Assembly: GCA_025059995.1 (NCBI GenBank)
Contig: JANXCF010000007.1
Coordinates: 37,994-101,993, forward strand
Reading direction: 5' to 3'
Origin: Leptospiraceae bacterium
GTDB lineage: Bacteria > Spirochaetota > Leptospiria > Leptospirales > Leptonemataceae
DNA: 64,000 nucleotides
Part shown: positions 17,306-25,874 of the stretch, in pieces
Layout of the letters: every line of letters begins with the position of its first letter
Numbering within the stretch: the stretch's first letter is position 1
The notes under the pieces: generated by a model
Told to the model about the DNA's origin: nothing
The model's input: the letters and a program-made list of their open reading frames with translations, nothing else
The model's database searches: none
Translations under genes and position numbers: made by a program

Positions 17306-18140
17306 AAAAAAAGCCCTAAAAAAGAAAAATGTCAAACAAGCCATTGAAAAACCAAATGTATTATCCCTTCCTTTATCGAATATTCAAAATGAAGCTCTGC
17401 CTGTATTAGCAGCTGGACTTGCTCATGAAGTCAAAAATCCGTTGTCAGCAATCCATCTTCATTTACAACTTTTAGAAAATCAAATCCAATTAGTAGAAAA
17501 TCCTTCCTTGCGGGAAGCAATGCTAAAACGAGTAGAAATCATCAAAAAAGAAATCTTAAGTCTAAACCGCTTATTGCAGGAATTTATAAAAATCATTCGA
17601 GCAGAGAAGAGAAATTTTACACTTTTAGAATTGAATGAACTCATACCTTCCATCGTTTCTTTGTTGAAGCCACAGGCTGACAAAGTTCAAGCTTCTATTT
17701 ATTTTTATCCCGGAAGACTACCAGCTCATTTTGAGATTGATCCCTTATTCGTAAAGCAAATCTTGATTAACCTCATCATCAATTCCATTCAAGCATTTTA
17801 CACGGATAAAGACGCCACAAAAAAACGAAAAATTGAAATTTCCACTGGGATAGAAAATGAACTTCCATATATTAGGGTAGCAGACAACGGTCCGGGAATT
17901 CCGTCGTCTATACAGGGTCGTATTTTTGAGCCATTCTTCACAACAAAACAAGATGGTAGTGGTTTGGGTTTAGCTTTAGTCAAAAAAATGGTGGAAGAGA
18001 TGGGTGGTGAAATTGATTTTGTTTCCAAGGAAGGAGAAGGAACGGTATTTACGATTTATTTTTATGGAAATTCTATGAAAAATATTGGTCAGAAATTTCC
18101 TTATGAAAAAGAAGCTCAAAAAAACCCTACTACTCATTGA
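17298..18140 (+). CDS. NtrB-like soluble sensor histidine kinase
   Basis: The 280-residue kinase autophosphorylates on a histidine and passes the phosphate to the NtrC-like regulator encoded next. H43 lies in the H-box AAGLAHEVKNPLSAI. The N-box is LINLIINSIQAF, the G1 box ADNGPGIP, and the F/G2 region FEPFFTTKQDGSGLGLALV, all intact. No transmembrane or PAS domain precedes the H-box, only about 30 basic residues, so sensing must come from a partner protein. It overlaps the VWA gene by 8 bp and the regulator gene by 38 bp. ATG 17298 is chosen over an upstream start that would bury it in the VWA gene. Confidence 0.88.
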   Translation: MNKKKALKKKNVKQAIEKPNVLSLPLSNIQNEALPVLAAGLAHEVKNPLSAIHLHLQLLENQIQLVENPSLREAMLKRVEIIKKEILSLNRLLQEFIKIIRAEKRNFTLLELNELIPSIVSLLKPQADKVQASIYFYPGRLPAHFEIDPLFVKQILINLIINSIQAFYTDKDATKKRKIEISTGIENELPYIRVADNGPGIPSSIQGRIFEPFFTTKQDGSGLGLALVKKMVEEMGGEIDFVSKEGEGTVFTIYFYGNSMKNIGQKFPYEKEAQKNPTTH

Positions 18141-19488
18141 AGATAATGAAACCTACCGAGAAGGAATAAAGGAATTTTTACAATCGAAAGGCTTCAAGAT
18201 TTTAGAGTCGGCAAAAAAATCCGAATCCGTGAATTTGATAGAAAATTTGAACGCTGAAATAGACTTGATTTTGAGTGATTTGAAACTCCCCGATGGGAAT
18301 GGATTAGAAATCCTCAAGTTCGTTCAAAGCAAAAATTTTGATATTCCTGTAATTTTTATCACAGGACAACCTGATGTGGAAAGCGCAGTTGAGGCTTTAA
18401 AATCAGGGGCATGGGATTATTTGGTCAAACCTGTGGAGTTGGAACATCTCTATCACAAAATCCAATCCTGCTTGGATACAAAACTACTCAAGATTGAAAA
18501 TTTAGAACTCAAGAAGAAACTATCAGAAATCAACGAAAACGAAAGTTTTTTTATAGGAGTCTCCGCCAATATACAAAAGGTTTATGAAAAAGCCAAACAA
18601 ATCGCACCAACGGAAATCACGGTTCTCATTGAAGGAGAATCAGGAACAGGAAAAGAAGTCTTGGCAAATTTTATCTATAAACATTCACAAAGAAAGAATA
18701 AGCCCTTTGTGAAGATCAATTGTGGTGCTATTGTAAAATCCCTTTTGGAGGCAGAGTTATTTGGAGTAGTGAAGGGTGCATATACTGGAGCTGACAAGGA
18801 TCGACCGGGTATTTTTGAGTCCGCTAATGGGGGAACCATCTTCTTGGATGAAATTGGGGAGTTGGATATGGAAAGCCAAGTTCGTTTACTCCGGGTCATG
18901 GAGGATAAAACTGTTTATCGTGTTGGTTCTACGACTCCTATTCAAGTGGATGTGCGAATCATTGCGGCAACCAACAAAAACCTATTAGAAGAAGTTGAAA
19001 AAAAGCAGTTTCGTGAGGACCTCTATTATCGTTTAGCTGTTGCGAAATTGATACTACCTCCTTTGCGAGAGCGAAAGGAAGATATCCCCTTACTTTTTAA
19101 TCATTTCGTTGTTGAGTTTAATGAAAAATATGGAAAAAGCATTACCAAGCTGTCCCAAGATGTTTTGAAGTTCTTTCAGAATTATGATTGGCCTGGAAAC
19201 ATTCGACAATTTCGAAATGTTTTAGAGTCAATGGTCGTTCTCGCAAAAGATGATACTCTAACAATTGAGGATCTTCCAGAAGAGCTTTTGGAACTTCCTT
19301 CTCCTGCTTCAAAAAAGAGATTATTAGACACAATCATTCCTGGAATTTCATTAGAAGAATATGAAAAAGCAATCATTCAAAAAAACCTAGAGTTTGTCAA
19401 TGGAAACCGAGAAAAAGCCGCAGAACTCCTGGGAATTTCTCAGCGAACTTTGTATCGAAAGATAATTGAATATTCTCTTTATAAATGA
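18103..19488 (+). CDS. NtrC-like sigma-54-dependent response regulator
   Basis: This 461-residue activator drives transcription by sigma-54 RNA polymerase. A receiver domain carries the phospho-acceptor D59 (LILSDLKLPDGNG). The AAA+ domain has Walker A GESGTGKE (178-185), the sigma-54 contact loop GAYTGA (225-230, Tyr variant of GAFTGA), and FLDEIGEL. A Fis-type helix-turn-helix ends the protein (NREKAAELLGISQRTLYRKI). ATG 18103 lies inside the kinase gene. The last 4 bp overlap recO. No sigma-54 promoter was found in the window, so its targets lie elsewhere or escaped me. Confidence 0.9.
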   Translation: MKKKLKKTLLLIEDNETYREGIKEFLQSKGFKILESAKKSESVNLIENLNAEIDLILSDLKLPDGNGLEILKFVQSKNFDIPVIFITGQPDVESAVEALKSGAWDYLVKPVELEHLYHKIQSCLDTKLLKIENLELKKKLSEINENESFFIGVSANIQKVYEKAKQIAPTEITVLIEGESGTGKEVLANFIYKHSQRKNKPFVKINCGAIVKSLLEAELFGVVKGAYTGADKDRPGIFESANGGTIFLDEIGELDMESQVRLLRVMEDKTVYRVGSTTPIQVDVRIIAATNKNLLEEVEKKQFREDLYYRLAVAKLILPPLRERKEDIPLLFNHFVVEFNEKYGKSITKLSQDVLKFFQNYDWPGNIRQFRNVLESMVVLAKDDTLTIEDLPEELLELPSPASKKRLLDTIIPGISLEEYEKAIIQKNLEFVNGNREKAAELLGISQRTLYRKIIEYSLYK

Positions 19489-20300
19489 AACTCCAAAAAT
19501 GCCAAGGGATAATCCTCAAAAAATCTGTCTTTCAAGAGGCGGATGTTCATTTGGAAGTTTTATGTAAGGAGCTCTATGACCAAAAGTATACGAGAAAAAA
19601 ATTTGTAGTTCATGGAATTTTAAAATCCAAACGAAGAAACCCCATCGTAGTTGAATTGGGAAACCTTGTCCAAATCGATTATTACGAAAAGGACATAAAT
19701 GAAACACAAAACGTAAAAGAAATTCAACTGATCGAGCGTTTTTGGGAGTTCAAATCTCAATATCAAAATTTTGAGCTCTTAGGAAAAATACTAGAAATCA
19801 CTTATTACGCTTCTATGTCAGATCAAAGAGAACTAAAAGAAATATATGTTTTGTTGCTGAAGGGTTTAGAGTTTTTACAATCTTACGTCCTCAAAGAAAA
19901 AGAAGATGTAAAAAAAATCATTGAAGAATTATCCTTGGATTTTTCGAGCATATTTTTACTTTTTTTTTCGGTTCGTGTTCTGATGTTCATGGGGTACGTG
20001 GGAGATCTGGTGCATTGTTCTTTTTGTCATGATCCTTTGGATGGGCTAGCAAAGTGGCAGGAAAAACTCTACTTCTATTGCAGAAAATGTGATGCAACTG
20101 CTAATGTGATTGATTATTATTATTCTTTCTTCCTACAACAAATCAAACAAAAAAAGTTTAGTAATTTTATAAAATTTTTAAAACAACTTCACATTCAAAA
20201 AAGCATAGATAGAATAGATGAACTACTATGGGAACTTCAAAAGCGGATTGAAATACATCTTAAAGAAATCATACCCATGAAGCGATCACTTTTTATTTAA
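19485..20300 (+). CDS. recO: DNA repair protein RecO
   Basis: The 271-residue protein helps RecR load RecA onto SSB-coated single-stranded DNA in gap repair. The N-terminal OB-fold segment (CQGIILKKSVFQEADVHLEVL) and the C-terminal zinc site (CSFC and CRKC, about residues 185-206) match RecO. Length fits. It overlaps the NtrC-like gene by 4 bp, so it is carried on the same transcript, and converges with an 8-bp overlap on the glycosyltransferase gene. Confidence 0.85.
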   Translation: MKLQKCQGIILKKSVFQEADVHLEVLCKELYDQKYTRKKFVVHGILKSKRRNPIVVELGNLVQIDYYEKDINETQNVKEIQLIERFWEFKSQYQNFELLGKILEITYYASMSDQRELKEIYVLLLKGLEFLQSYVLKEKEDVKKIIEELSLDFSSIFLLFFSVRVLMFMGYVGDLVHCSFCHDPLDGLAKWQEKLYFYCRKCDATANVIDYYYSFFLQQIKQKKFSNFIKFLKQLHIQKSIDRIDELLWELQKRIEIHLKEIIPMKRSLFI

Positions 20301-21549
20301 AGAATGATTTTTCTTTCTGGAAGTCCTCTATCACTTGTTCGTATAGGACTTCGAGTTTTCTTGCTGATTCGTAAATATCATGCTTTCTTGCGATTTCGAT
20401 GCTGTTTTGGGAGAATTTTTTGAATTTCTCGGGGTTTTTTAGGATTTCTATTGTTTTTTCAGCGATCTGTTTGTGGTTTCCGGGTTCAACGGTATAGCCG
20501 TTGATGTCGTTTTGTATGAGCTCTGGTAAGGCGAAGGAATTTACTCCAACGCAAGGAAGTCCACTTGCCATTGCTTCTAAAACTACTAAACCCTGAGTTT
20601 CCATTGTTGAAGCAGTCAGAAAAATATCAAACTTAGGATAGATTTTTGTGAGTTCTTTTCGATCCACAAAGCCATGAAAGAAAACGGAATCTTGAATATT
20701 TAAATACCGAGCTTCTATTTTTAAAGATCGCAAGGCTGGTCCATCTCCATAAATGTCTAATGTAACACCGGGGATATGCTTTTTGATTTCATAGAAGGCT
20801 TTGAGGATAACATCACAATTTTTTTCATAGGAGATTCTTCCCACATGAATAAGTTTTGGGGGTTGATTAAGTTGTTCTTTGGGTACTCCTTGAAACATTT
20901 GGAAATCAATCCCATTGGAAATCACTTCGATGGTCTTTTTCACACCTTTTTCAACCAATTCACGACGTATGAGTTCTGTGGGGGTGATGATAACTTCACA
21001 ATTTTCATAAAAGTTATTTGCGTATTTCCATAGAAGAGCTTTTTTGAAGCTAGATGTGACTTTTTTTTCGATTTTCTCCAAGTTTTTTTTGATTCTTCTT
21101 CCCAAAAGAATGTAATCTGCCAATTTATCGATATTTAAAAGTCTATACAAAGAAATATACATTTCTTGTTCAGAAATCAAAGTGTGATAAGTTCCTACCA
21201 TTGGGATTTGGTAAAACCTCGATATGAATAAACCGTATTGACCCATCAAACCGGGAGTCTGTAAGTGGATGAGTTCAGCTCTAAATTCTTTTGCTACGTA
21301 TCGTAGTTTTTTTTGTGAGGGCAAAACTATTTTGACTTCTGGATACGATGGTAAGGGGGCACTTTTGAATCTGAGGATTTCGATATTCGGATGAAGTTCA
21401 TGTTGTAAAATTTCGTCATCAGAATATTTAGGAGCACATATCAAAAAATGATGTCCTTTCGCAGCTAAAATGTTTGTAAACTGATAAATCGATATGGCAA
21501 CTCCATCAATTTTGGGAAGGAACGTATCTGTAAAAATGGCAATCCTCAT
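20293..21549 (-). CDS. Family 4 glycosyltransferase
   Basis: The 418-residue GT-B enzyme has the family start IAIFTDTFLPKIDGVAIS and the GT4 donor-site motif EAMASGLPCVGVNSFALPELI. Also visible are HLQTPGLMGQYGL, PTELIRRELVEKGV and VGRISYEKN. It most resembles diacylglycerol or phosphatidylinositol glycosyltransferases of bacterial membranes, so glycolipid synthesis at the inner membrane is a plausible role, not established. It is the last gene of a reverse run after a LEA-type lipoprotein and a small membrane protein, 17 bp downstream of the latter. Confidence 0.88.
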   Translation of the reverse strand: MRIAIFTDTFLPKIDGVAISIYQFTNILAAKGHHFLICAPKYSDDEILQHELHPNIEILRFKSAPLPSYPEVKIVLPSQKKLRYVAKEFRAELIHLQTPGLMGQYGLFISRFYQIPMVGTYHTLISEQEMYISLYRLLNIDKLADYILLGRRIKKNLEKIEKKVTSSFKKALLWKYANNFYENCEVIITPTELIRRELVEKGVKKTIEVISNGIDFQMFQGVPKEQLNQPPKLIHVGRISYEKNCDVILKAFYEIKKHIPGVTLDIYGDGPALRSLKIEARYLNIQDSVFFHGFVDRKELTKIYPKFDIFLTASTMETQGLVVLEAMASGLPCVGVNSFALPELIQNDINGYTVEPGNHKQIAEKTIEILKNPEKFKKFSQNSIEIARKHDIYESARKLEVLYEQVIEDFQKEKSFFK

Positions 21550-21566
21550 ATTACATTATTACCATA

Positions 21567-21923
21567 TTACATACTATACATGCTATACATGGCAATAAAA
21601 CGCTCTAATTCTCTTTTAAGAGGTTGTATATAAAAAAACTCTGAAATCAACTTTAAAGTCAAATACAAAATAAGATTAATCATGATAGATAAGAATGAAA
21701 ACAATAGGATTTTCGAAGCTCCCACGTTCCAATGTTTTTCTTCACGTCTAAATATCCATTTAAACGCATTTTTGATTAACTTCAATCGTATTAATTCCAT
21801 CAAAATCAAAATCAAAGCAGTAGGAATAGTAAACTTCATCAAGATGGGAAAAAACGAAAAGAAAACGAGAATCAAGGCAATGAAAAGAAAAAAATAAAAG
21901 TAAAACCACTTCAGTAGTTTCAT
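21567..21923 (-). CDS. Small membrane protein, hypothetical
   Basis: This 118-residue protein has three likely transmembrane helices (residues 5-30, 31-46 and 69-93) with a charged loop between the second and third. I recognise no family. The C-terminus ends MYSMYSM, written by an imperfect tandem repeat (TACAT-type units at 21570-21595), which looks like recent slippage. Its ATG overlaps the upstream lipoprotein stop by 4 bp, and the glycosyltransferase follows 17 bp later. Confidence 0.55.
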   Translation of the reverse strand: MKLLKWFYFYFFLFIALILVFFSFFPILMKFTIPTALILILMELIRLKLIKNAFKWIFRREEKHWNVGASKILLFSFLSIMINLILYLTLKLISEFFYIQPLKRELERFIAMYSMYSM

Positions 21924-22780
21924 AAATTTTGTGTTACTTTCCCACGAAACTCAATGGGGATGTTGAATTTACTGATATCCACATCTGCAAATTGGAATTC
22001 CAAGTTTCCCTTCAATAAATAGGAACTCTTGGGATTCTTTAGGAATTTTGTTATTGTTTCCGGATCGGGTAATTCCATCGTAAGATCAATCATTTGCTTT
22101 GTATCAAAAGTGGTTTGAATAGGTTGGAATTTTATGATTTCTTGATCTGCTAAGGTGAAAGCAATGTTATTAGCTTGGAGAAAAAACTTACTACCTCCTT
22201 GATTTTGAATGTTTAGTTTTGCTATGAGTTTCATTTTTGGAATTCCAATTGGGAAACCATCCATCCTTACCCTTTCGATTTGTAGTTCGATGTCTTCTAA
22301 TTCTACTTTGGGGACAAAAGAAGGAATGGTTTTCTCTATTGTAAATGGAACATAGATTTGCTTTGGTAGACCTGGAACGTTTAAATGAAGCATGGTTCCA
22401 CCATCAAGACTCAAAGTCAATTTCGGTTGGTTGAGAAAGGTTTGGATGGTTTTGTATAAATCTTGATATCGGATTTCTACAAATAAAGGCAGGTTTACTG
22501 AGGATTTAGCTGCCACTTTGAATTTTCCTGATTCTATTTTGCTTAGGAATTGTTGATTGATTTTCACATCAAAGTTGAGTTTGGTTTCAGGTAATCCAAA
22601 TCGGTAGTGATTAATAAAGTCAGTATCTACTTTGATCACGAATTTTTGTAGACTCGCATCATAAAGAGAAACATCTCGTATTTTAAATTCAGGCTCTTTG
22701 GGCATAAAGAGTTTTTGTATCAGAAGGCATGAAGAAAAAAACAAAAATAAAAATAGAATCCAAAGTCGATATACTTTCAT
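21920..22780 (-). CDS. LEA14-like (WHy domain) lipoprotein
   Basis: The 286-residue product starts with a lipoprotein signal (WILFLFLFFSSC, with a cysteine after SS). The body has two repeats of the late-embryogenesis-abundant type 2 fold: IRDVSLYDASLQKFVIKVDT and VELEDIELQIERVRMDGFP, each followed by NxxxFxLP-like strands. These proteins bind or protect lipids and proteins, and sit on the periplasmic face of a membrane. A GGAGG ribosome binding site precedes the start. It leads a three-gene reverse operon with the small membrane protein and the glycosyltransferase. Confidence 0.75.
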   Translation of the reverse strand: MKVYRLWILFLFLFFSSCLLIQKLFMPKEPEFKIRDVSLYDASLQKFVIKVDTDFINHYRFGLPETKLNFDVKINQQFLSKIESGKFKVAAKSSVNLPLFVEIRYQDLYKTIQTFLNQPKLTLSLDGGTMLHLNVPGLPKQIYVPFTIEKTIPSFVPKVELEDIELQIERVRMDGFPIGIPKMKLIAKLNIQNQGGSKFFLQANNIAFTLADQEIIKFQPIQTTFDTKQMIDLTMELPDPETITKFLKNPKSSYLLKGNLEFQFADVDISKFNIPIEFRGKVTQNL

Positions 22781-22915
22781 TTTCCCTCCTTAAATTTGGA
22801 GTTTTGAGATTGTTTTTTTAAAAAAAATTGTGTCAAGAACAAACAAAAAAGCTCAAGGTATATACAATACAAAAAATTGATTGTTATTTAAGTATAACTC
22901 AAAAGAGTATTCATA

Positions 22916-23992
22916 ATGAATATAACGAAAACGAATCTTTTGAGAATTATATCTATTATTGCAGTATTAATCATCCATGCGACTCATACAGCTCAAAAAC
23001 ACTATTCTGAACATTTACAAATTTTTAGTTGGGATTTTTTCTATGTGTTGATCAATCAGATTGCGAGATTTTGTGTTCCTGTGTTTGTTATTCTGTCAGG
23101 ATATGGTTTGTATGCAAGGTATGGTGATAGTTCTATTTCTTTCTCTATAAAGGAGTTTTATAAACGAAGAACTATAAGAATTGTTTTACCATTTCTTTTT
23201 TGGACATTAGTGATTCTTTTATGGCAAAGTAAAAATGGCTTTCACGACTTTCTAAGTAAACTTATATATTACCTCACCATTACGGGGATAGACTATCATT
23301 TTTATTTTTTTATTATCATTATTCAGATGTATATATTGTTTCCCTTACTAAGAAAGGTTCACAGCCACTGGTTGCTTATTCTTCTGCTCGTGTTTCAATT
23401 ATCTACGTATTCTCCCTCGTATGATATATATCGAATGCTTGGATTTTCTTATCCTATTTTTCCATCGACTTTTTTTGGTTCTTGGTTGTTTTATTTTTAT
23501 TTGGGTATCTACTTGAGGCAAAATCAAGATAAAATCATTAAAACTATAGATTTTAAAAAAAAGATCATTTTGATTATTTTTGCCATCATCTCGTTTTCCT
23601 GGATCATTGGTGAATATATCCAAAAATCAGAATCCAAAATAGAATTTTTTCACTTCGATCATTTCCATCGCTATTCAGTCCTTATCTATTCCGTGAGTGT
23701 GTTTCTTCTGTTTTATTCAGCACAAATTGATTCATGGCTTCATAAATACAAAGCTCCTATTGATTTACTGGCTTCTCTGTCTTTTGGCGTGTATATTTTT
23801 CATACGTGGATACTTAGGATTTTAGATGTTTATATTTATGAATTTGTATTAATAAAAACGATTTTGTTGATTGTGTTTAGTTTTTCGTTTATGTATATCG
23901 TCATGAAACTTTTTGATCATTTAGAAAAGAACATGACTTCATATTTTACATCAAAAACTATAGACTTTTTTAAATCCATCATGGGTCTATAA
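22916..23992 (+). CDS. Acyltransferase family 3 membrane protein (OafA/WecH-like)
   Basis: The 358-residue polytopic protein has about ten transmembrane helices. The N-terminal NLLRIISIIAVLIIHATHT carries the conserved Arg and His of the family 3 acyltransferases, and YKRRTIRIVLPFLFW follows the second to third helix. Members O-acetylate surface polysaccharides, peptidoglycan or small metabolites. The gene is alone, between the divergent LEA-lipoprotein gene and an AT-rich gap, so its substrate cannot be guessed from context. Confidence 0.85.
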   Translation: MNITKTNLLRIISIIAVLIIHATHTAQKHYSEHLQIFSWDFFYVLINQIARFCVPVFVILSGYGLYARYGDSSISFSIKEFYKRRTIRIVLPFLFWTLVILLWQSKNGFHDFLSKLIYYLTITGIDYHFYFFIIIIQMYILFPLLRKVHSHWLLILLLVFQLSTYSPSYDIYRMLGFSYPIFPSTFFGSWLFYFYLGIYLRQNQDKIIKTIDFKKKIILIIFAIISFSWIIGEYIQKSESKIEFFHFDHFHRYSVLIYSVSVFLLFYSAQIDSWLHKYKAPIDLLASLSFGVYIFHTWILRILDVYIYEFVLIKTILLIVFSFSFMYIVMKLFDHLEKNMTSYFTSKTIDFFKSIMGL

Positions 23993-24050
23993 AATTTAAT
24001 TCTTTAAAGTATTAAATTATAAATTTTTTTCAAACCAAGATTTAATATTA
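23993..24050. other. AT-rich spacer with weak hairpin after acyltransferase gene
   Basis: ATTTAAT (23994-24000) and ATTAAAT (24011-24017) form a 7-bp A/T-only stem followed by a T run at 24024-24030. It could act as a weak terminator for the acyltransferase gene. No gene is seen here. Confidence 0.4.
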
Positions 24051-24218
24051 TTGACTATGAAAATAGACAAAATATTTCTTATTTAAGAGAAAGCAATCTA
24101 TGAATTGAGATTCGATTTCAGTTTAAAGACTGGAGGACAAGGTGGTAAAAAAGATAAATAATGAACAAGCTAGATTGCCTCTGAAAAGTGATTGCTTAAG
24201 GAAGCTTGTGTTTTTTTT
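24051..24218 (+). ncRNA. Candidate structured leader or small RNA with terminator and alternative pairing
   Basis: A possible promoter (TTGACT at 24051, weak TATTTC-like -10 about 16 bp later) precedes about 130 bases ending in an intrinsic terminator: ACAAGCT (24165-24171) pairs with AGCTTGT (24203-24209), followed by eight T at 24211-24218. AAGCAATCTA (24091-24100) can pair with TAGATTGCCT (24171-24180, one mismatch), which would break the terminator, or with GATTGCTT (24190-24197). A GGAGG (24132) and GTG (24142) could start a leader peptide. This arrangement suggests an attenuator or an sRNA. I know of no matching family. Confidence 0.4.
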
Positions 24219-24250
24219 CGTTATTTATCAACCTCTCAACCTTTTCCTAA

Positions 24251-24324
24251 GGGCCCTTAGCTCAGTCGGTCAGAGCAGGAGACTCATAATCTCTTGGTCC
24301 CAGGTTCGAGTCCTGGAGGGCCCA
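24251..24324 (+). tRNA. tRNA-Ile2 (CAU anticodon, lysidine type)
   Basis: A full cloverleaf has the 7-bp acceptor stem GGGCCCT/AGGGCCC and discriminator A. The anticodon loop reads CTCATAA, anticodon CAU. The body (CTTAGCTCAGT ... GCAGGAGACTCATAATCTC) closely follows the E. coli minor isoleucine tRNA rather than elongator or initiator methionine tRNA. TilS would then convert C34 to lysidine so it reads AUA. CCA is not encoded. It lies 56 bp upstream of ccoN. Confidence 0.85.
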
Positions 24325-24380
24325 TTTTATGCTTGAAAATTCAATTTTTTTAAAAAATATGCATCATAGGAGTATAAGCT

Positions 24381-25811
24381 ATGTCAACAAAACCATTAGA
24401 CTATGATAATCAAATAGTGCGTTGGTGGGTGATATCAGGGATTGTTTGGGGTATAGCTGCGATGCTGGTTGGGGTCATTATTGCTTTTCAAATGGTTTAT
24501 CCCAACTTGAATTTTCCCCCATATTTGACCTTTGGAAGATTAAGACCAGTCCATACGAACGGGATCATTTTTGGTTTCACTCTCAGTATCATCACAGCAA
24601 GTATGTATTATGCTTTCCCAAGATTGTTGAAAACAGAGATTTTCTCTAAAACATTATCAAGAATTCACTTCTGGTTGTATCAACTTACGATTGTGCTAGC
24701 AGTGGTAACTCTTCTGGGTGGTATCACGCAAAGTAAAGAGTATCATGAATTAGAATGGCCTATTGACCTTTTAATAGTTGTTTGGTGGGTGATCTTTGCC
24801 ATCAATATATTTGGAACTATCTGGAAAAGACAAGAAAAGAGATTGTATGTAGCCATCTGGTTCTTCTCTTCCATGCTTATTGGGGTGGCAATGCTTTATA
24901 TAGTGAACGGTTTAGTAATGCCAGTTTCTTTTTGGAAGTCATATTCCATTTATGCTGGAATTACAGATGCAAACATCCAATGGTGGTATGGACACAATGC
25001 AGTAGCATTCGTTTTGACCTATCCAATCTTGGGAATGATGTATTTCTATTTGCCAAAACACACCAGGTTACCCATTTTTAGCCACAGAGTTTCAATTGTT
25101 CACTTCTGGGGTTTGATCTTCGTTTATATGTGGGCTGGACCTCACCATTTGTTGTATTCTGCAGTACCTAACTGGTTGCAAACTTTAGGAATGTTGTTTA
25201 GCTTAATGTTAATTGCTCCTTCATGGGGTGGTATGTTGAATGGTTTCATGACCTTAACACAAGCTAAGGAAAAACTCAGGACAGATGCAACCTTAAAATT
25301 CATGTTGGTCGCAATTACGTTCTATGGAATGTCAACATTCGAAGGTCCAATGATGTCTATTCGAAGTGTGAACGTAATTGCCCATAACACAGACTGGGTA
25401 ATAGGACACGTTCACAGTGGTGGCTTAGGATGGGTTGCCGGAATGTGTTTTGCAGCGATTTACTACTTGGTTCCTCGATTGTGGAATACAAAGCTATATA
25501 GTGAAAAATTAGCAGAATTACATTTCTGGGTAGCAACCATAGGTATATTACTATATATAGTTTCCATGTGGGTATCTGGTGTAACAGAAGGTTTAATGTG
25601 GCGAGCTGTAGATGAAACAGGAGCCCTCATGTATCCCAACTGGGTTGAAATTGTCCAACAATTGGCACCATATAGACTCATTCGTGCTATTGGTGGAACA
25701 TTGTTCTTGAGTGGTGTGTTAATTATGGTTTACAATGTTGCAATGACCATTAAAAATGCTGGTGCTGGTTTCGAATACGTAGATCTACGAGAAGGAGTAA
25801 AAGTAGCTTAA
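24381..25811 (+). CDS. ccoN: cbb3-type cytochrome c oxidase subunit I
   Basis: The 476-residue catalytic subunit reduces O2 to water and pumps protons with high O2 affinity. It spans the membrane 12 times and carries heme b, heme b3 and CuB. H58 in RPVHTNG is a low-spin heme ligand. WWYGHNAVAF contributes a CuB histidine and lies near the tyrosine of the active site, GPHHLLY gives two CuB histidines, and HTDWVIGHVHSGG gives the heme histidines. A TAGGAG ribosome binding site precedes it. ccoO, ccoQ and ccoP follow on the same strand. Confidence 0.95.
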   Translation: MSTKPLDYDNQIVRWWVISGIVWGIAAMLVGVIIAFQMVYPNLNFPPYLTFGRLRPVHTNGIIFGFTLSIITASMYYAFPRLLKTEIFSKTLSRIHFWLYQLTIVLAVVTLLGGITQSKEYHELEWPIDLLIVVWWVIFAINIFGTIWKRQEKRLYVAIWFFSSMLIGVAMLYIVNGLVMPVSFWKSYSIYAGITDANIQWWYGHNAVAFVLTYPILGMMYFYLPKHTRLPIFSHRVSIVHFWGLIFVYMWAGPHHLLYSAVPNWLQTLGMLFSLMLIAPSWGGMLNGFMTLTQAKEKLRTDATLKFMLVAITFYGMSTFEGPMMSIRSVNVIAHNTDWVIGHVHSGGLGWVAGMCFAAIYYLVPRLWNTKLYSEKLAELHFWVATIGILLYIVSMWVSGVTEGLMWRAVDETGALMYPNWVEIVQQLAPYRLIRAIGGTLFLSGVLIMVYNVAMTIKNAGAGFEYVDLREGVKVA

Positions 25812-25874
25812 TTTTTTCCAAACAATTGTGGGTGGTTGGGGTGGGAATTTTGATTATAAAAAAGGAGGTTATAT

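Noticed and set aside
24130..24160. GGTGGTA resembling a T-box motif
   Set aside because: The match to AGGGUGGNACCGCG is partial and the required specifier and antiterminator parts are not seen.
24142..24336. A 64-residue reading frame starting GTG with a good ribosome binding site
   Set aside because: It runs straight through tRNA-Ile2, so the full frame is not a gene. Only a short leader peptide at its start remains possible.
24333..24344. TTGAA-AA-TTCAA before ccoN as an FNR box
   Set aside because: The spacing is 2 instead of 4 and the arms differ from TTGAT, so it does not match an FNR site.
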